9,282 bases of DNA from Fidelibacterota bacterium (lineage in GTDB: Bacteria > Marinisomatota > Marinisomatia > Marinisomatales > UBA1611), in assembly GCA_002722105.1 (NCBI GenBank), contig PBKF01000036.1, forward strand, positions 7,844-17,125, written 5' to 3'. Position 1 is the stretch's first letter, and each line of letters starts with the position of its first letter. The notes under the pieces are model-generated. The model saw nothing but the letters and a program-made list of their open reading frames with translations. It had not been told where the DNA came from and made no database searches. The position numbers and the translations under genes were made by a program. Positions 6,101 through 9,282 of this stretch are shown here, piece by piece.

Positions 6101-8356
6101 ATGTTTGATTTAGATATGATCAAGGTCGTTTATGCACAAATGGCCGACAAAATAAATTCTGCACGAGATATATTGAATCGACCAATGACTTTAGCAGAAA
6201 AGATATTATACTCACATCTCCAGAATAAAAATTTATCCAATGCATATATCAGAGGAGAATCATATGTAGAATTTGCACCCGATAGAGTTGCAATGCAGGA
6301 TGCGACTGCACAAATGGCCTTACTGCAATTTATGATGGCTGGAAAGAAAAAAGTCGCAGTCCCATCTACTGTACATTGTGATCATCTTATCCAAGCAAAA
6401 AAAAGTGCCCAAATTGATTTAGCTCAAGCCATGGATAGTAATGGAGAGGTCTATGATTTTTTAGAATCTGTATCAAATAAATATGGAATAGGGTTTTGGA
6501 AACCGGGCGCTGGAATAATACATCAGGTTGTTTTAGAAAATTATGCTTTCCCTGGCGGCATGATGATCGGTACCGATAGCCACACCGTTAATGCTGGCGG
6601 ACTAGGTATGGTTGCTATTGGTGTTGGTGGTGCAGATGCAGTTGATGTGATGGCCGGAATGCCATGGGAATTGAAATTTCCCAATTTAATTGGTGTTCAT
6701 TTAACTGGTGAATTAAATGGGTGGACATCAGCAAAAGATGTCATTCTAAAAGTCGCAGGAATTTTAACTGTAAAAGGCGGAACAGGAGCAATTGTAGAAT
6801 ATTTTGGACCTGGTGCAAATAAAATGTCATGTACTGGTAAAGGTACGATTTGTAACATGGGTGCTGAGATTGGAGCTACTACATCCATATTTGGTTACGA
6901 TGAACAAATGTCGAAATATCTCAAAGCAACCGGTAGGAAAGATGTCTCTAATTTGGCCAATGATATGATAGAATACTTGCGATCAGATCAAGAAGTTTTT
7001 AATGAACCGGAATTATATTTTGATCAACTGATTGAAATTAATTTATCTGAACTTCAACCTCATTTAAATGGACCATTTACACCCGATAGAGCTACTCCTG
7101 TTTCAAAAATGGAAGCCGAAGCCGCAAGAAATGCTTGGCCAACAAAAATTGAAGTTGGTTTAATCGGGTCATGCACGAATTCATCATATGAGGATATTTC
7201 ACGTGCAGCATCAATTGCAAAACAAGCTGTAGATAAGGGGCTAAATACAAAAGCAAAATTCACAATTACGCCTGGATCTGAACAAGTAAGGTATACAATT
7301 GAAAGAGATGGATTTATTGATATTTTTGAGCAATTAGGTGCTGATGTTTTTGCGAATGCATGTGGACCATGCATTGGACAGTGGGCACGTACAGATGCTT
7401 ATAAAGAGGAAAAGAATACAATTGTTCATTCGTTTAATAGGAATTTTGCAAAGCGAGCAGATGGTAATCCCAATACACACGCATTTGTTGCTTCGCCAGA
7501 ATTGGTTACAGCCCTAGCTATCGCTGGTGATCTTACTTTTAATCCAATCAATGATTCACTAAATAATCAAGCAGGCGAACAAGTTATGCTAGATCCGCCT
7601 AAGGGAGATGACCTTCCACGAAATGGATTTTCTATAGAAGATTTAGGTTATCAAACTCCTACTGTGGATGGCTCTGAAATTGATGTGAAAATTAATTCTG
7701 AATCACAGAGACTTGAGCTATTGGAACCATTTGATTCTTGGGACGGCCAAAATATTAAAGGTATGAAGTTGCTGATTAAAGCAAAAGGAAAATGTACCAC
7801 AGATCATATTTCTATGGCAGGACCTTGGTTAAAATTTCGGGGGCATTTAGATAATATTTCTGAAAATATGCTTACAGGAGCTGTGAATTACTTCAATAAT
7901 GCCACCAATTCAGTTAAGAATCAATTAACTGGAGATTATGATACTGTTCCATCTACACAGCGAGCCTACAAGTCAGCTGGAATCCCAACAATAGTCGTGG
8001 GTGATGAAAATTATGGTGAAGGTTCTTCTCGGGAACATGCAGCTATGGAACCTAGGCACTTAGGTGTACGTGTTATTTTAGTAAAATCCTTTGCAAGGAT
8101 TCATGAGACTAATTTAAAAAAACAAGGAATGTTAGGATTGACTTTTGCTAATAAAGCAGATTATGATAATATCCTAGAAAATGATACGTTTGATTTCTTG
8201 GACTTGAATCAGTTTTCGCCTGTTAAACCCTTGAACTTATTAGTAAAACATATTGATGGATCATCCGATCAGATTATTTGTAACCATACATATAATGGTT
8301 CCCAAATTGATTGGTTCAAGGCAGGATCTGCTCTCAATTTGATTCGTGGGCAATAA
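6101..8356 (+). CDS. acn: Aconitate hydratase (mitochondrial-type aconitase)
   Basis: This complete 751-aa enzyme interconverts citrate and isocitrate through cis-aconitate in the cytoplasmic TCA cycle. Its length and motifs follow the mitochondrial-type aconitase family, not the longer AcnA/IRP or AcnB types. Visible motifs are VHCDHLI at residues 91-97, [13 protein letters not shown] at 157-169, cluster ligand Cys358 in [10 protein letters not shown], ligands Cys421 and Cys424 in [30 protein letters not shown] at 444-462, and the swivel-domain loop [18 protein letters not shown] at 638-655 with catalytic Ser642/643 and Arg644. All three [4Fe-4S] cysteines and the active-site loops are present, so it should be functional. 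The N-terminus [13 protein letters not shown] matches bacterial members of the family. It is the first gene of a plus-strand pair with serA, 22 nt downstream. Confidence 0.97.
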   Translation: MFDLDMIKVVYAQMADKINSARDILNRPMTLAEKILYSHLQNKNLSNAYIRGESYVEFAPDRVAMQDATAQMALLQFMMAGKKKVAVPSTVHCDHLIQAKKSAQIDLAQAMDSNGEVYDFLESVSNKYGIGFWKPGAGIIHQVVLENYAFPGGMMIGTDSHTVNAGGLGMVAIGVGGADAVDVMAGMPWELKFPNLIGVHLTGELNGWTSAKDVILKVAGILTVKGGTGAIVEYFGPGANKMSCTGKGTICNMGAEIGATTSIFGYDEQMSKYLKATGRKDVSNLANDMIEYLRSDQEVFNEPELYFDQLIEINLSELQPHLNGPFTPDRATPVSKMEAEAARNAWPTKIEVGLIGSCTNSSYEDISRAASIAKQAVDKGLNTKAKFTITPGSEQVRYTIERDGFIDIFEQLGADVFANACGPCIGQWARTDAYKEEKNTIVHSFNRNFAKRADGNPNTHAFVASPELVTALAIAGDLTFNPINDSLNNQAGEQVMLDPPKGDDLPRNGFSIEDLGYQTPTVDGSEIDVKINSESQRLELLEPFDSWDGQNIKGMKLLIKAKGKCTTDHISMAGPWLKFRGHLDNISENMLTGAVNYFNNATNSVKNQLTGDYDTVPSTQRAYKSAGIPTIVVGDENYGEGSSREHAAMEPRHLGVRVILVKSFARIHETNLKKQGMLGLTFANKADYDNILENDTFDFLDLNQFSPVKPLNLLVKHIDGSSDQIICNHTYNGSQIDWFKAGSALNLIRGQ

Positions 8357-8378
8357 GAAGATCAAAAATAGTCTTCCA

Positions 8379-9282
8379 ATGAAAGTTCTTATTTCTGATC
8401 CAATAACAGATGAAGGTTTATCTATTCTAAAAAATGCAGGTCTTGATATAATCTATTTACCCGAATCTTCAAAACCTGATTTAGAGGATGCAGTTAATGA
8501 AGAAGTACAAGCGTGGATCATTCGCAGTGGGACTAAAATTAACGATGGAATGATCAAATCTGCTAAGAATCTGCAAGTGATTGGCCGTGCTGGTGTTGGA
8601 GTAGATAACATTGACATTAGCTCTGCAACACGAAATGGCATCGTGGTTATGAATACTCCAGATGTTAACACAATATCTGCTGCGGAACACACATTAGGTT
8701 TAATGCTAACTTTATCTCGAAATATTCATTATGGCCATAGTGGATTAGAAAAAGGTGAATGGAACCGCCATCAATTAGTTGGTACAGAATTACAAAATAA
8801 ATCATTGGGGATTGTAGGATTAGGTAAAATTGGTCGTGAAGTAATGGATCGGTGTAAAGCATTTAATATGAACATGCTAGGATATGATCCATACATCAAA
8901 CAGGAGATGTTTCGTGAAGACGAAATCAAAATTGTTGATTTGGAAACTCTTACTAGTGAAGCAGATTATATTACGCTCCATGTACCTTTGAATACTCAAA
9001 CACGAGATTTATTCAATTATAATCGTCTTTGCAGCATGAAACCTTCCGCCCGTATAATTAATGTTGCAAGAGGCGGTATTATAAATGAGGCAGACTTAGC
9101 AAAAGCGCTAAAAGAAGGGAAAATTTCCGGAGCTGCAATTGATGTATTTACTAAAGAGCCGATTGAAAATGACCACCCATTAGTGGGAATCCCAGGTGTT
9201 GTATTATCACCACATCTTGGTGCATCAACTAAAGAAGCTAAGGAAGGTGTTAGCCGCGCCATTTGCGAACAAGTTCGTGATT
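8379..9282 (+). CDS. serA: D-3-phosphoglycerate dehydrogenase (partial, 3' end missing)
   Basis: An open frame from ATG 8379 runs off the right edge after 301 codons. The protein is a D-isomer-specific 2-hydroxyacid dehydrogenase of the SerA type, which oxidises 3-phosphoglycerate with NAD+ in the first step of serine synthesis. Visible motifs are IGRAGVGVDNIDI at residues 68-80, NTPDVNTISAAEHTLGLML at 92-110, the NAD-binding GLGKIGRE at 147-154 with Asp170 ending the second strand (NAD preference), and the catalytic residues Arg231 (NVARGGIINE), Glu260 (DVFTKEP) and His279 (SPHLGASTKEA). The GASTKEA sequence favours SerA over other family members. A C-terminal ACT or ASB domain cannot be seen, so the form is unknown; 301 residues without the end is compatible with either. 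No clear ribosome site precedes it; it may be co-transcribed with aconitase. Confidence 0.93.
   Translation, partial: MKVLISDPITDEGLSILKNAGLDIIYLPESSKPDLEDAVNEEVQAWIIRSGTKINDGMIKSAKNLQVIGRAGVGVDNIDISSATRNGIVVMNTPDVNTISAAEHTLGLMLTLSRNIHYGHSGLEKGEWNRHQLVGTELQNKSLGIVGLGKIGREVMDRCKAFNMNMLGYDPYIKQEMFREDEIKIVDLETLTSEADYITLHVPLNTQTRDLFNYNRLCSMKPSARIINVARGGIINEADLAKALKEGKISGAAIDVFTKEPIENDHPLVGIPGVVLSPHLGASTKEAKEGVSRAICEQVRD

Noticed and set aside
7060..7374. 104-codon minus-strand frame inside aconitase
   Set aside because: It lies antisense to a highly conserved aconitase region including the cluster cysteines and has no protein-like motif.
8357..8376. Small hairpin GAAGA/TCTTC with 10-nt loop between aconitase and serA, considered as a terminator
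   Set aside because: The stem is only five pairs, has no T-run behind it, and ends two bases before the serA ATG.
8453..8862. Three minus-strand frames of 65-79 codons opposite serA
   Set aside because: They are antisense shadows; the plus strand carries an unbroken SerA frame with all catalytic residues.

Overview
This AT-rich window carries two divergently transcribed gene blocks, with every gene assigned to a known family. The organism is most likely a bacterium of the FCB (Fibrobacterota-Chlorobiota-Bacteroidota) superphylum. The evidence is a type IX secretion (T9SS) PorU-type sortase with a C-terminal 'NYPNPF…' beta domain, a mitochondrial-type aconitase, and mostly weak or absent Shine-Dalgarno sequences. 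The low GC and gene style suggest Neomarinimicrobiota (Marinimicrobia/SAR406) or a neighbouring lineage; that placement is inference and would need a protein tree.

Left block, minus strand, read from about 6.0 kb towards position 1: porU (T9SS C25-family sortase, 1249 aa) -> maf (nucleotide pyrophosphatase) -> arfB (ribosome rescue hydrolase with GGQ loop) -> rodZ-like (HTH plus membrane anchor, cell shape) -> mraZ (first gene of the division and cell-wall dcw cluster, cut by the left edge). The porU-maf gap is 15 nt, maf-arfB is 2 nt, arfB-rodZ is 53 nt and rodZ-mraZ is 152 nt. The first four genes look like one operon. mraZ has its own promoter, with TGGG repeats at the probable transcription start that match the known MraZ autoregulatory box. 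Both maf and arfB start at TTG.

Right block, plus strand: aconitase (751 aa, complete), then after 22 nt serA (D-3-phosphoglycerate dehydrogenase, 301 codons visible, cut by the right edge). Both serve central carbon and amino-acid metabolism.

The two blocks diverge from a 103-nt AT-rich spacer (5998-6100) holding an imperfect dyad and a TATAAT-like box. No gene-free stretch exceeds 300 nt. I see no tRNA, rRNA, CRISPR array, insertion sequence or prophage gene. I found no clearly undescribed system. The best leads are gene order (a T9SS sortase heading an operon that runs into the division cluster), the mraZ control region and the atypical C-terminus of PorU.
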